Made by a program: the position numbers and the translations under genes
Part shown: positions 46,414-55,877 of the stretch, piece by piece
How positions within the stretch are numbered: position 1 is the first letter of the stretch
Layout: the number at the start of each line of letters is the position of its first letter
Notes under the pieces: generated by a model
Databases searched by the model: none
Seen by the model: only the letters and a program-made list of their open reading frames with translations
Told to the model about the DNA's origin: nothing
Source of the DNA: Bacteroidota bacterium
Lineage (GTDB): Bacteria > Bacteroidota > Bacteroidia > 2-12-FULL-35-15
Direction: 5' to 3'
Assembly: GCA_947449315.1 (NCBI GenBank)
Contig: CANFRC010000004.1
Span: forward strand, 1-64,000
Length of the DNA stretch: 64,000 nt

Positions 46414-47421
46414 TTAATTCGACTCCAGCACTTTTAATAATTCATCTAATTTTGGAGTTAAAATAATTTCAGTTCTCCGGTTCTTTTTACGCGCATCAGC
46501 AGTCTTTGCAGGATTTATTGGAAAATATTCTCCACGGCCCGATGCTGTTAAGCGTTTAGGATCAACAGAACTATTTTTGGTGATAATTTTTACAATAGAA
46601 GTTGCTCTCATCACACTCAGATCCCAGTTGTCTTTGATATCTCCTTTACCAACCATTGGCACGTCGTCCGTATGGCCTTCGATCATTACATTGATGTCTG
46701 TATTTTGTTCTAATACCTTTGCTACTTTAATTAATGCATCCACCCCTTTTGTTTCTACACTGGTGCTTCCTGATGCAAACAATAAACTTTCATCCATGGA
46801 TACATATACTTTCCCATTTTTCTGAGTGATGGTTAAGCCTTTTCCTTCAAAGCCAAGTAATGCGTCAGATAATTTTTTCTTTAGTTCATTCGTAGCTTCA
46901 TCTTTTCTTTTTAAGATCCCCTCCAATTCTGCGACACGAGCTTCCCGTTTTTGCAATTCTGCGGTAAGCTCATCCAAGCTTTTCTTTTGTGCATTTAATT
47001 GTTCTTCCAACAATTTTAATTCATCTTGTTTTTTTAGAAGTTGTTCTTGCGTCATTTGCAATTCACTCGAAATCTTTTTTGTGTCTGCCAAGTTGCCTTC
47101 TAACAATCGGTTGTACTTATCCAGCAATTGTTCATTGATCTGGTTTAGTTTGTCATATTTAGAGGTTAAACTTCTATAGCTGGTCCCAGATATAGCAGTA
47201 TCTTTTTCTAATCCGATAATGGCTTTATTGTTATCTGCAATTAATTTGTTTGCTTCTGTAAGTTTTGTATCGCATTCCATGCTGCTTGTTTTTAAGGCAG
47301 CAAGTTCTTTTTCTGCATTTGCTCTTTTTGTCTGCTCTTCCTCCAATTTACGTTGTGGAACACAAGAGAACAATCCGCTTGTAAGCGCAACGATTAAAAT
47401 ATACTTTACCGTATTTTTCAT
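46414..47421 (-). CDS. OmpA-family lipoprotein with coiled coil
   Basis: 335 residues. The lipobox is GLFSC (Cys20). A coiled coil covers about residues 25-180 (repeated Glu/Lys/Leu heptads). The C-terminal ~120 residues are an OmpA/MotB peptidoglycan-binding domain: VSMDESLLFASGSTSVETKG, then MIEGHTDDVPM and RLTASGRGEYFP, ending DARKKNRRTEIILTPK. It should link the outer membrane to peptidoglycan. A -7 box TATTTTTG lies at 47444-47451, about 22 bp upstream. Confidence 0.94.
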   Translation of the reverse strand: MKNTVKYILIVALTSGLFSCVPQRKLEEEQTKRANAEKELAALKTSSMECDTKLTEANKLIADNNKAIIGLEKDTAISGTSYRSLTSKYDKLNQINEQLLDKYNRLLEGNLADTKKISSELQMTQEQLLKKQDELKLLEEQLNAQKKSLDELTAELQKREARVAELEGILKRKDEATNELKKKLSDALLGFEGKGLTITQKNGKVYVSMDESLLFASGSTSVETKGVDALIKVAKVLEQNTDINVMIEGHTDDVPMVGKGDIKDNWDLSVMRATSIVKIITKNSSVDPKRLTASGRGEYFPINPAKTADARKKNRRTEIILTPKLDELLKVLESN

Positions 47422-47443
47422 ATTTGTGATAGATTAATTTATA

Positions 47444-47451
47444 CAAAAATA
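47444..47451 (-). promoter_or_regulatory. -7 box (TATTTTTG) for the OmpA-family gene
   Basis: Perfect TAnnTTTG match on the minus strand, 22 bp before the ATG at 47421. AT-rich, so chance is more likely than for other boxes. Confidence 0.3.
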
Positions 47452-47569
47452 TTGATAATCATACGTCCTAATACTTGTTGCTAGATTCTTTATTCACATT
47501 CAAAAACATTCATATTGTTAATAATTATGGAGATTGAAAGCAAAAATAATTGGGATGTATAGCCATGTT

Positions 47570-48337
47570 TTATAAATCAATTTCTAAAACTACGGGGCAA
47601 TGGTCAGAATGTTTCGCTTCTGCCAGAATAGCAACTCGTTTCATTTTCGCTTCTAAATTGCTACTGACCAGATTATAATCGATGCGCCAGCCCAAATTTT
47701 TTGCTCTTGCATTCGCTCTAAAACTCCACCAGCTATAGTTGTGAGGCTCTTTGTTAAAATGCCTGAAACTGTCAATGAAACCTGTTTTCATAAACCCGTC
47801 CATCCATTCCCGCTCTTCGGGTAAAAATCCACTACTGTTTGCGTTACTCTTTGGGTTGTGGATATCTATTGGCTGGTGACAAATGTTGTAATCTCCGCAA
47901 ATGATTAGTTTGGGCCGTTCTTTTTTTAGTTGATCAATGTATTTCTGGAAATCAGCCAGCCATTTCATTTTAAATGCTTGGCGGTCTTCTCCGCTGCTAC
48001 CACTTGGATGATAAACACTCATGATAGATACATCACCATAATCGGCTCGAATCACTCGGCCCTCAAAATCATACTCCTTAATACCGCAGCCATATTCAAC
48101 ATGGTCGGGTTTATTCTTCGTGAAAATGGCTACTCCGCTGTATCCCTTTTTTTGCGCAGGGAACCAAAAATGATGGTATCCGGCAGTTTCAAAAATGGAA
48201 AGATCGAGCTGCCCTGGCTCTGCTTTTAATTCCTGAACACAAAGTATATCCGGATTTGCAGCTTTTAACCACTCTAATAATCCTTTGCTCATTGCTGAGC
48301 GTATTCCATTTAAGTTGTAAGTTATAATTTTTGTCAT
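47570..48337 (-). CDS. xth: Exodeoxyribonuclease III
   Basis: 255 residues of the AP-endonuclease/exonuclease III fold. Active-site blocks are CVQELKAEPGQ (metal-binding Glu), SVYHPSGSSGEDR, CGDYNICHQPIDI (Asp and Asn), WRIDYNLVS and SDHCPVVLEI (Asp-His). It repairs abasic and 3'-blocked DNA ends. Divergent from the large outer-membrane gene, with a TACATTTG box 25 bp upstream. Confidence 0.96.
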   Translation of the reverse strand: MTKIITYNLNGIRSAMSKGLLEWLKAANPDILCVQELKAEPGQLDLSIFETAGYHHFWFPAQKKGYSGVAIFTKNKPDHVEYGCGIKEYDFEGRVIRADYGDVSIMSVYHPSGSSGEDRQAFKMKWLADFQKYIDQLKKERPKLIICGDYNICHQPIDIHNPKSNANSSGFLPEEREWMDGFMKTGFIDSFRHFNKEPHNYSWWSFRANARAKNLGWRIDYNLVSSNLEAKMKRVAILAEAKHSDHCPVVLEIDL

Positions 48338-48362
48338 TATTTTGCGTATTAAGTAGCTAGGG

Positions 48363-48370
48363 CAAATGTA
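48363..48370 (-). promoter_or_regulatory. -7 box (TACATTTG) for xth
   Basis: Perfect TAnnTTTG match on the minus strand, 25 bp before the xth ATG. No -33 TTG. Confidence 0.35.
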
Positions 48371-48390
48371 TAAAATGTACTTTTAAATCG

Positions 48391-51300
48391 GTGATAGTTC
48401 GTAAATTAATACTTTTTTGTTTTTTTCTTTTTTCCTGTCTGCTCGGGCACTCCCAATATGCAGGAGGTTCCCGTATTAAATTAGTATCAATTACTTCTGA
48501 CACCACTCAGTTAGATACATTAAGCCTTATTCCCGGCACCATAAAGATAAAGATCGCGGACGGAAGCTTGTTAGACACTTCCTATTATAAAATAAATTAT
48601 GCGAATGGTTTTTTGATCTTAGATCGAAAAAAAGTGTTGAAGGATAGCATTCCTTTGCAAGGGATTCATTCGACTTATAAGACCTTTCCATATTTATTTA
48701 CTGCCGAAGTAAAACACAAAGATGCGAATCGTATCAAACCTGATTTGCAAGGCAATTCAAACCCATTCAGCTATAACATAGAGTCGAAAAATGATGATAT
48801 TTTTAAGATGGAGGGCTTGAATAAAAGTGGCAGTATTTCTAGAGGAATCTCTTTTGGAAATAACCAGGATGTTGTGGTAAACTCTAGTTTGAATTTGCAA
48901 TTGGCTGGTCATTTATCAAATAACGTAGACATCTTGTTAGCGGCAACAGATAATAATATACCCATTCAGCCTGAAGGAAACACACAACAGTTACAGGAGT
49001 TTGATAAAGTATTTATTCAGCTCTCGAATGCAAATAATAAATTAATTGCCGGTGATTTTCAACTGACAAGACCCAATTCTTATTTTATGAATTTTAATAA
49101 GAAGGCACAAGGAGTGAGTTTTTCTTCATCATTTAAAACGAACAGCGAAAGCAAGGATCTGTCGAAACAAGGGGGAAACAAAGCATCGATTAGCGCTGCT
49201 GTTTCACGAGGAAAATTTGCCAGAAACGCCTCCGTTAGCAGTAAATTCAACGACAGAGATCAGGAAAGTAATCAGGGCCCCTATCATTTGCGGGGTGCTG
49301 AAAATGAAGCTTTCATCATTGTATTGTCAGGATCAGAAAAAGTCTATATTGATGGACGGTTGATGCAGCGCGGGCAAGAGAACGATTATGTCATTAATTA
49401 CAATACATCAGAAATTACGTTTACTTCGAATCAGTTAATTACAAAAGATAAAAGGATTGTTGTTGAATTTCAATATTCAGATAGAAATTATGCCCGTTCC
49501 TTGCTTCATTTCGGAGATGATTTTGAACAGAACAAAATGAAAGTTCATTTCAATGTTTATTCGGAACAGGATAATAAAAATCAATCGCTTCAGCAGTCCT
49601 TAACACCAGCGCAGAAAAAGTTATTGTCTGAAATTGGGGATACATTATCACTAGCTGTTTCACCAAGTTATGACAGTGTTCCATTTAATTCGGATGAGGT
49701 GTTATATCACAAGAACGACACCACAATTGGAACACACACCTTTACGAAGATCTTTGAGTACAGTACCAAAAAAGTGTTTGTGTATCTCACGGCAAATGAC
49801 AGCACGCACTATCGGGTAACGTATAGTTTTGTTGGTGAAGGAAAAGGAAATTATAGACAGATCCTGTCGAGTGCAAACGGAAAAGTGTTTGAATGGATAA
49901 TGCCCGATACACTTACAAATCTGCCTAGAGGAAATTATGAACCCGTGATCCAACTCATTACGCCGAAGAAAAAGCAGATGGTCACAGTAGGGGTTGATTA
50001 TGCGTTTAATAAGAACAGCAGATTATCGGTAGAAGCTGCGCTGAGTAAGAACGATATCAACACCTTTTCTTCCGCCAATAGCAATGATGATGTTGGCTAT
50101 TCGTTGAAAATGAATTTTGATAATGCAACCCCTCTTCATCGGAAGGCGATGTCTGATTCAGCATCCGGAAAGGTTACGTTACTTACCAATGTGAATTATG
50201 AATATGTACAAAAGTATTTTTCACCAATCGAACGATACCGTAGCATTGAGTTTGAAAGAGATTGGAACAGGGGCAGTTCATCTATTCAGGATGATCAGCA
50301 TATTATTGGTGCGTCGCTTGGCTTATCGAAAAAGGAATTCGGTTTTGTTGGGTATAAATTCAATGCTTTTTTTGAAGGCATTCATTATAATGCAAATAAA
50401 AACAATGCCGATGTTATGATTTCCAGAAAAGGGTTTGCTTTAAACTACAACGGTAGTTTATTGAATTCGGCTAGCCTCACCAACACTAACTTTTATAGGC
50501 ATAAAAGTGGGATCTCTCAAAAAATAAAATGGTTGAATATTGGTTTGAAGGATGAATTTGAACAAAATAAATTTGCATTATCCAAGAAAGATTCTCTCTT
50601 AGGAAATAGTTATAAATTTTGGGAGTGGCAGGCTTTTATTCAAAATTCAGATACAACAAAAAACAAGTACGGAATAAATTATAAACAACGAACCGACTAT
50701 GGAATAAAAGATACAGCGGGAGTGACACATTTTGAAAATACAACATTTGCACAAAGCTATGGGGGTTACCTGGACTTGGTAAAGAATCCGAATAGCCAAT
50801 TAAAGTTGAATGCGGCTTATCGCGTGCTAGAAATACGAAACAATTCACTTACTTCTCAAAAACCCGACAATTCATTGGTAGCACGAGTAGAATATAATTT
50901 CAAGTTATTGAAGGGTGTCATTTTCTCTAATACGTATTATGAGATTGGTTCGGGGTTGGAGGTAAAAAAAGAGTTTTCATATATTATGGTTGCAACCGGG
51001 CAAGGGGTATATGCATGGAATGATTATAATGGAAATGGGGTAAAGGAGCTGAATGAATTTGTGGTGGCTGTATTCAATGATCAGGCAAATTATATTAAGG
51101 TTTTTACACCAACAAACGACTACCAAAAGGTATATAGCAATCAGTTCAGTCAGGTGTTGATGTTAAAACCTTCTGTTATTTGGGCTACAAAGAAAGGGTT
51201 TCGCAAATTTGTTTCCCGTTTTGCCAATCAAGCATCGTTTCGAATTGATAGAAAATCGGATGACAACAACCTTGCAAATGCATATAACCCATTTTTGACG

Positions 51301-51984
51301 GAAACAAATGATAGTAAATTAAAGACACTAAATTCTTCTTTTAGAAATACCTTGTTCATAAATCAGCTCAGTTCAAAGTTCGGATTAGATCTTACATTTC
51401 AGGATATACGTAACAAGGTATTGCTAGTAAACGGATTGGATTCTCGTGTAAATAGATATAAGGAGGCTCGATTACGATGGAATTTTAGTAAACAATTGAG
51501 TTGTAATCTTGCCTATAAAGATGGGGTTAAAAAAAGCAATTCAGAGTTTTTTTCTTCTCAAGATTTTTCAATCAAATATTATGAAGTGGAACCCAAAATT
51601 AATTTACAACCGAATACGTCATTTAGGGTCACAACGTCATTCAAATATACCGATCGGAAAAATCAGATAACCCCTGGTGAGCAGCATGCGGTGTTGCAGG
51701 ATTATGGTGCAGAAGTTAAGTACAATGTATTGCAAAAGGGAAGTTTAAACGTAAAGGCGGATTTTATTCAGATTCAATATAGCGATGCAAATAAAAACAC
51801 TTCCTTGTCGTATGAAATGTTAGACGCTTTGAAAACAGGTCAAAATATTACATGGGGTGTTGTTTACCAAAGAAATTTATCGAGCAATTTACAATTGAGT
51901 TTAACCTATGATGGTCGCAAATCTCAAGGGGCGGGTTCAAAGGCTATTCATACAGGAGGGGCTCAAGTGAGGGCTTATTTCTAA
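48391..51984 (+). CDS. Very large putative outer-membrane protein, unknown function
   Basis: 1197 residues. A signal peptide (LILFCFFLFSCLLGHSQ, near the start) is followed by about 400 residues with a surface-domain look (KLIAGDFQLTRPNSYFMNFN, GSEKVYIDGRLMQRGQENDY). About 700 residues of alternating strands follow, ending in A-Y-F with a terminal aromatic, as in outer-membrane barrels. Segments such as QDVVVNSSLNLQLAGHLSNN recall uncharacterised Bacteroidota proteins; I cannot name the family. It begins with GTG; no in-frame ATG lies near. A short hairpin (CTGAT / ATCAG, 52030-52043) follows, without a T tract. Confidence 0.85.
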   Translation: MIVRKLILFCFFLFSCLLGHSQYAGGSRIKLVSITSDTTQLDTLSLIPGTIKIKIADGSLLDTSYYKINYANGFLILDRKKVLKDSIPLQGIHSTYKTFPYLFTAEVKHKDANRIKPDLQGNSNPFSYNIESKNDDIFKMEGLNKSGSISRGISFGNNQDVVVNSSLNLQLAGHLSNNVDILLAATDNNIPIQPEGNTQQLQEFDKVFIQLSNANNKLIAGDFQLTRPNSYFMNFNKKAQGVSFSSSFKTNSESKDLSKQGGNKASISAAVSRGKFARNASVSSKFNDRDQESNQGPYHLRGAENEAFIIVLSGSEKVYIDGRLMQRGQENDYVINYNTSEITFTSNQLITKDKRIVVEFQYSDRNYARSLLHFGDDFEQNKMKVHFNVYSEQDNKNQSLQQSLTPAQKKLLSEIGDTLSLAVSPSYDSVPFNSDEVLYHKNDTTIGTHTFTKIFEYSTKKVFVYLTANDSTHYRVTYSFVGEGKGNYRQILSSANGKVFEWIMPDTLTNLPRGNYEPVIQLITPKKKQMVTVGVDYAFNKNSRLSVEAALSKNDINTFSSANSNDDVGYSLKMNFDNATPLHRKAMSDSASGKVTLLTNVNYEYVQKYFSPIERYRSIEFERDWNRGSSSIQDDQHIIGASLGLSKKEFGFVGYKFNAFFEGIHYNANKNNADVMISRKGFALNYNGSLLNSASLTNTNFYRHKSGISQKIKWLNIGLKDEFEQNKFALSKKDSLLGNSYKFWEWQAFIQNSDTTKNKYGINYKQRTDYGIKDTAGVTHFENTTFAQSYGGYLDLVKNPNSQLKLNAAYRVLEIRNNSLTSQKPDNSLVARVEYNFKLLKGVIFSNTYYEIGSGLEVKKEFSYIMVATGQGVYAWNDYNGNGVKELNEFVVAVFNDQANYIKVFTPTNDYQKVYSNQFSQVLMLKPSVIWATKKGFRKFVSRFANQASFRIDRKSDDNNLANAYNPFLTETNDSKLKTLNSSFRNTLFINQLSSKFGLDLTFQDIRNKVLLVNGLDSRVNRYKEARLRWNFSKQLSCNLAYKDGVKKSNSEFFSSQDFSIKYYEVEPKINLQPNTSFRVTTSFKYTDRKNQITPGEQHAVLQDYGAEVKYNVLQKGSLNVKADFIQIQYSDANKNTSLSYEMLDALKTGQNITWGVVYQRNLSSNLQLSLTYDGRKSQGAGSKAIHTGGAQVRAYF

Positions 51985-52064
51985 CAGGGTTTGTTTTCTT
52001 TTTACTTCGTGTTATAGTTTATTCCGATACTGATTTTTATCAGGATTTAAAATAATATTCCTCG

Positions 52065-52072
52065 TATCTTCG
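52065..52072 (+). promoter_or_regulatory. -7-like box (TATCTTCG) for mlaEFD
   Basis: One mismatch from TAnnTTTG, 38 bp before the mlaE ATG. The same TATCTTCG occurs upstream of the DEAD-box helicase (20503-20510). Confidence 0.3.
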
Positions 52073-52110
52073 CTAAAGAAATAAGTAGTAAGTTTTTATT
52101 ATTTTTGAAG

Positions 52111-52878
52111 ATGAATAAATCAGTGTTCCAAAATTTTCTTAATGAAACGGGTGATATTTCACGTTTTGCCCTTCGATTTTTCAGGGAAATTTTTAAACCA
52201 CGATTTGAACTCGCTGAATTTCTTCGCCAGTGCTATTATATCGGTTATCGGTCATTACCATTGGTTGCTATTACGGCCTTTATTATGGGGCTGGTCATTA
52301 CAATACAATCACGACCAACATTAGTGGAATTCGGTGCGGCTGCTTGGCTGCCGAAAATGGTTTCTGTTTCATTGATCAGAGAAATTGCTCCAGTTATTAC
52401 GGCATTGATTTGTGCAGGGAAAATAGGCTCTGGTATTGGTGCGGAGCTTGGATCAATGAAGGTAACCGAACAGATTGATGCGATGGATGTATCCGGGACG
52501 AATCCGTATAAATTTTTAGTTGTTACTAGAGTGATGGCTACTACGTTAATGGTTCCTATTCTTGCTATATTGGCTTCTACTGTGTCTTTGTATGGAGGGT
52601 ATTTAGGGGCAAATATTCACGGGATTGTAAGTTGGAAGTTGTTCTGGAATCAAGTGTTTGATACAATAACTTTCGGCGATCTTTTACCAGCCATTATCAA
52701 AACCTTTTTCTTTGGATACATTATTGGAATAATTGGATGTTATATGGGATATAATTCTAACAAGGGCACAGAAGGTGTTGGCCGTTCAGCAAATTCGGCA
52801 GTAGTAATTTCTTCACTTCTTTTATTTGTGATCGACCTGATTGCTGTTCAAATCACGGATGTATTAAATTTAAATTAA
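52111..52878 (+). CDS. mlaE: Mla-type phospholipid ABC transporter permease
   Basis: 255 residues with about five or six transmembrane helices and the MlaE hallmarks LREIAPVITALICAGKIGSGIGAELGSMKVTEQIDAM (loop contacting the ATPase) and GTEGVGRSANSAVV near the end. It is the membrane part of the lipid transporter that moves phospholipids between inner and outer membranes. I chose the ATG at 52111; a TTG two codons earlier is also in frame. The next gene starts 1 bp after its stop. Confidence 0.95.
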   Translation: MNKSVFQNFLNETGDISRFALRFFREIFKPRFELAEFLRQCYYIGYRSLPLVAITAFIMGLVITIQSRPTLVEFGAAAWLPKMVSVSLIREIAPVITALICAGKIGSGIGAELGSMKVTEQIDAMDVSGTNPYKFLVVTRVMATTLMVPILAILASTVSLYGGYLGANIHGIVSWKLFWNQVFDTITFGDLLPAIIKTFFFGYIIGIIGCYMGYNSNKGTEGVGRSANSAVVISSLLLFVIDLIAVQITDVLNLN

Positions 52879-52879
52879 A

Positions 52880-53644
52880 ATGGAAACAGTTGATTTAAAT
52901 AAAAACATCGAGAACGGAACTTCAGTGATTGAAGTAAGAAATGTATTTAAATCGTTTGGTGATAATAATGTGCTCCGTGATTTTAGTTGTGATCTTAATA
53001 AGGGGGAGAATCTTGTCGTACTAGGGAAATCCGGCTCCGGCAAGTCTGTTCTTATTAAGTGCATCATCGGGTTAATGAAACCTGAAAAAGGGTCAATACA
53101 TGTGCTAGGGAAAAATGTTCCTGCATTGAATTCGACAGAGCTTGATAAAATGAGAGTGAAAGTTGGATTCTTATTTCAGAGCAATGCGTTGTATGATTCG
53201 ATGACTGTCAGAGAAAATCTGGAATTCCCTTTAAGACGTCATTGGATAAAAACATCTAAAGAGGATGTGAATAGACTAGTGATTGAGGCATTAACAAATG
53301 TAGGGCTAGCAGATACTGTTGATATGATGCCTGCAGAACTTTCCGGAGGAATGAGAAAACGAATTGCGCTTGCCCGCACGCTTATTCTTAAGCCAGAAAT
53401 CATTTTGTATGATGAGCCCACAACAGGATTAGATCCAATTACCGCAAAAGAAATCAGTAATTTGATGGTTGAGTTACAGCAAAAATATCAAACGTCCTCT
53501 ATCATTATTTCACATGATATCAATTGTGTGAAAATTGTTGCCAATCGAGTTGTTATGTTGATTGATGGGAAGTGTTATGCGACTGGCACCTATGAGGAAT
53601 TAGAGCGGTCATCGGATAAAAAAATAAAGCAATTTTTCGAATAA
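52880..53644 (+). CDS. mlaF: Mla-type phospholipid ABC transporter ATP-binding protein
   Basis: 254 residues. Walker A VLGKSGSGKSV, Q loop FLFQSNALYDSMTVRENL, signature LSGGMRKRIALAR, Walker B IILYDEPTTGLDP, and the switch His in IISHDI are all present. It drives MlaE. It is coupled to mlaE (1-bp gap) and mlaD (6-bp gap). Confidence 0.95.
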   Translation: METVDLNKNIENGTSVIEVRNVFKSFGDNNVLRDFSCDLNKGENLVVLGKSGSGKSVLIKCIIGLMKPEKGSIHVLGKNVPALNSTELDKMRVKVGFLFQSNALYDSMTVRENLEFPLRRHWIKTSKEDVNRLVIEALTNVGLADTVDMMPAELSGGMRKRIALARTLILKPEIILYDEPTTGLDPITAKEISNLMVELQQKYQTSSIIISHDINCVKIVANRVVMLIDGKCYATGTYEELERSSDKKIKQFFE

Positions 53645-53650
53645 AATAAT

Positions 53651-54625
53651 ATGGGAAAAGAAACGACAAAAAATATTAGAGTAGGTCTGTTAGTATTAAC
53701 TGGAACGGCCTTTTTAATAGTTGCATTGTATTTGATCGGGAACAAAAAAAATCTTTTTGGTTCTACGTTTCATATCTATGCAAACTTTCACGATGTAAAC
53801 GGATTAATGCCCGGCAACAATGTGCGGTTGGCGGGTATCGATGTTGGGACAGTTGAATCCGTCACTATTATTAACGATTCTACCGTAAATGTAGGAATGG
53901 TCATTGAAGATAAAGTTCAAGCATTTATCAAAAAGAGTGCTCGTGCAAGTGTGGGGACAGATGGATTGATTGGAAATAAATTAGTAAATATAAATTCAGT
54001 TCTTGACGAATCACCTGCTGTTGAGGATGGTGATGTATTGGTTGCTTTAAAACCTTTGGGAACGGATGAAATGATGCGCACGCTCAATATTACTAACAAC
54101 AATGTAAAAGATATCACCGAGGATTTGAAAAATATTGCACAAAAGTTAAATAGCCCTAATTCTGTTTGGAGTATTTTGATGGATACTGTTGTTGCTGAAA
54201 ATGTTAAAGAAGCGATTGTGAGTATTAAAATTACTGGCGAACGAACAGCGATGATAACGGGTGATTTGAGTAAAATTATGCGTGACATAAAAGAAGGGAA
54301 AGGATCGTTTGGCGCATTGTTAACAGATACCGTTTTTTCTTCCAAATTACATCAATCGGTTGTAAGTATAAAAATGATCACAGACTCATTGGCTCTTGTT
54401 TCCGGGGATCTTCATAGCATTTCTTCACAAGTTAAAAATGGAAAAGGAACAATTGGGGCGCTTATTATGGATACAACTTTGGTAACAAACTTGAATAAGA
54501 GTATGGAGAATGCAAAAAATGGAACCAAGGGCTTCGATGATAATATGGAAGCTTTGAAGCACAACATTTTGCTGAGAAAATATTTCAAGAAAAAAGAAAA
54601 AGAAGCTAAAAACGGAAAAAAATAA
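53651..54625 (+). CDS. mlaD: MCE-domain (MlaD-like) lipid-binding protein
   Basis: 324 residues. One N-terminal membrane helix (VGLLVLTGTAFLIVALYLIG), then the MCE domain (YANFHDVNGLMPGNNVRLAG through IGNKLVNINSV), then a helical tail with a repeated unit (GERTAMITGDLSKIMRDIKEG and TDSLALVSGDLHSISSQVKNG, each followed by KGSFGALLTDT or KGTIGALIMDT). The C-terminus is very basic (KKKEKEAKNGKK). It should form the periplasmic lipid-transfer ring of the Mla system. The substrate-binding MlaC and the lipoprotein MlaA are not in the window. Confidence 0.93.
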   Translation: MGKETTKNIRVGLLVLTGTAFLIVALYLIGNKKNLFGSTFHIYANFHDVNGLMPGNNVRLAGIDVGTVESVTIINDSTVNVGMVIEDKVQAFIKKSARASVGTDGLIGNKLVNINSVLDESPAVEDGDVLVALKPLGTDEMMRTLNITNNNVKDITEDLKNIAQKLNSPNSVWSILMDTVVAENVKEAIVSIKITGERTAMITGDLSKIMRDIKEGKGSFGALLTDTVFSSKLHQSVVSIKMITDSLALVSGDLHSISSQVKNGKGTIGALIMDTTLVTNLNKSMENAKNGTKGFDDNMEALKHNILLRKYFKKKEKEAKNGKK

Positions 54626-54660
54626 TTTTTCATTTTTTTTAATGAAAGAAATGGAGAACA

Positions 54661-55632
54661 CTATTTGTTTTTTTTATTCTCCCAATGTTCTGCTGTCCAT
54701 TTTTTCTGATGTGAAACATCTAAAAATGTCCATGCAACCATCCTGCTAATTTTATTGCCTTGCGCCATTTCTATTGTTCTTATTTCAATTGGGGCAACTT
54801 TCTCTAATGCATTATATATTCCATCAAGATTTTCACTCTTTGATACCAAGGATGAAAACCACATGCAGGAATTGCGGAATTGCGAACTTTGTTCAATCAT
54901 TCGGCGGATAAATTCAGACTCTCCGCCTTTGCAAAATAGCTCATTGTTGTTGCCACCAAAATTCAAAACAACATTGTGCGTTTTTTTAGATCCTAGGTTA
55001 TTGAGTTTACGCACCGTGCCTTCCCGAGCTTCAGCTAAGGAAGAATGAAACGGAGGATTACAAATGGTGATATCAAAATTTTCTCCTTCTTTTATGATGC
55101 TTTTGAAAATGTTAGAAGGATTCGTTTGATGTCGGAGCGTAATCGTACTTTTTAATGATGGGTTAGAAGTAATGATCTTTTCGGCTGAACGTATTGCATT
55201 GATATCGATATCTGATCCAACAAAGTTCCAGTTGTATTCTTTATTTCCGATAATTGGATATACGCAATTTGCTCCCACTCCAATATCCAAACATCGAATG
55301 GAATTGCCTGTAGGAATTATACCAGCATTACAAGATGCCAACAAATCTGCCGCGTAATGAATATAATCAGCTCTTCCAGGAATGGGCGGACAAAGAAAAC
55401 CGGCAGGAATATCCCAATACGCAATGTTATAAAAATAGTTGAGTAAAGCTTTGTTAAGCATTTTTACTGCAAGCGGATCTGCAAAATCAATCGATTCGTT
55501 GTTGAATTTATTGATCGAAACAAATTTCAAAAGGTCGGGTGTGCCTTTTGATAACTCTTTAAAATCATATAAAGAGCGATGCTTGTTGCGCGGGTGCAGT
55601 TTTGTTTTTTCAGTTTTTTTCTCAGGAATCAT
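54661..55632 (-). CDS. rlmF: 23S rRNA (adenine(1618)-N6)-methyltransferase
   Basis: 323 residues. An N-terminal basic segment (KLHPRNKHRSLYDFKEL), the family stretch YWDIPAGFLCPPIPGRADYI, SAM-binding motif LDIGVGANCVYPIIG and the N6-adenine catalytic motif ICNPPFHSS define RlmF. It methylates A1618 of 23S rRNA. Its 3' end converges on mlaD, 35 bp away. Confidence 0.96.
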   Translation of the reverse strand: MIPEKKTEKTKLHPRNKHRSLYDFKELSKGTPDLLKFVSINKFNNESIDFADPLAVKMLNKALLNYFYNIAYWDIPAGFLCPPIPGRADYIHYAADLLASCNAGIIPTGNSIRCLDIGVGANCVYPIIGNKEYNWNFVGSDIDINAIRSAEKIITSNPSLKSTITLRHQTNPSNIFKSIIKEGENFDITICNPPFHSSLAEAREGTVRKLNNLGSKKTHNVVLNFGGNNNELFCKGGESEFIRRMIEQSSQFRNSCMWFSSLVSKSENLDGIYNALEKVAPIEIRTIEMAQGNKISRMVAWTFLDVSHQKKWTAEHWENKKNK

Positions 55633-55877
55633 TTCCGCTATAAATTAATGCCATACAACAATCAACTATTATTTTACAATTATTTTAAAACTTGGATGAT
55701 GAAATGCAGAGACATTAAAATGCAAGTACATTTTGTTTTCAACGGTCAGCATATCGAGCAATTTGTAGGTCATATTTAATTGTGATTACACACCAATTGA
55801 AAAAATTGATAAGGATAAACCAGCACGTTTTTTTTAAAGAAAAGCATTAATTAAAATTAGATCGTTAATCTTTTGTA

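Noticed and set aside
54628-54647. Possible terminator between mlaD and rlmF (TTTCATT / AATGAAA)
   Set aside because: Only a 7-bp AT-rich stem with no following T run on either strand; too weak to call.
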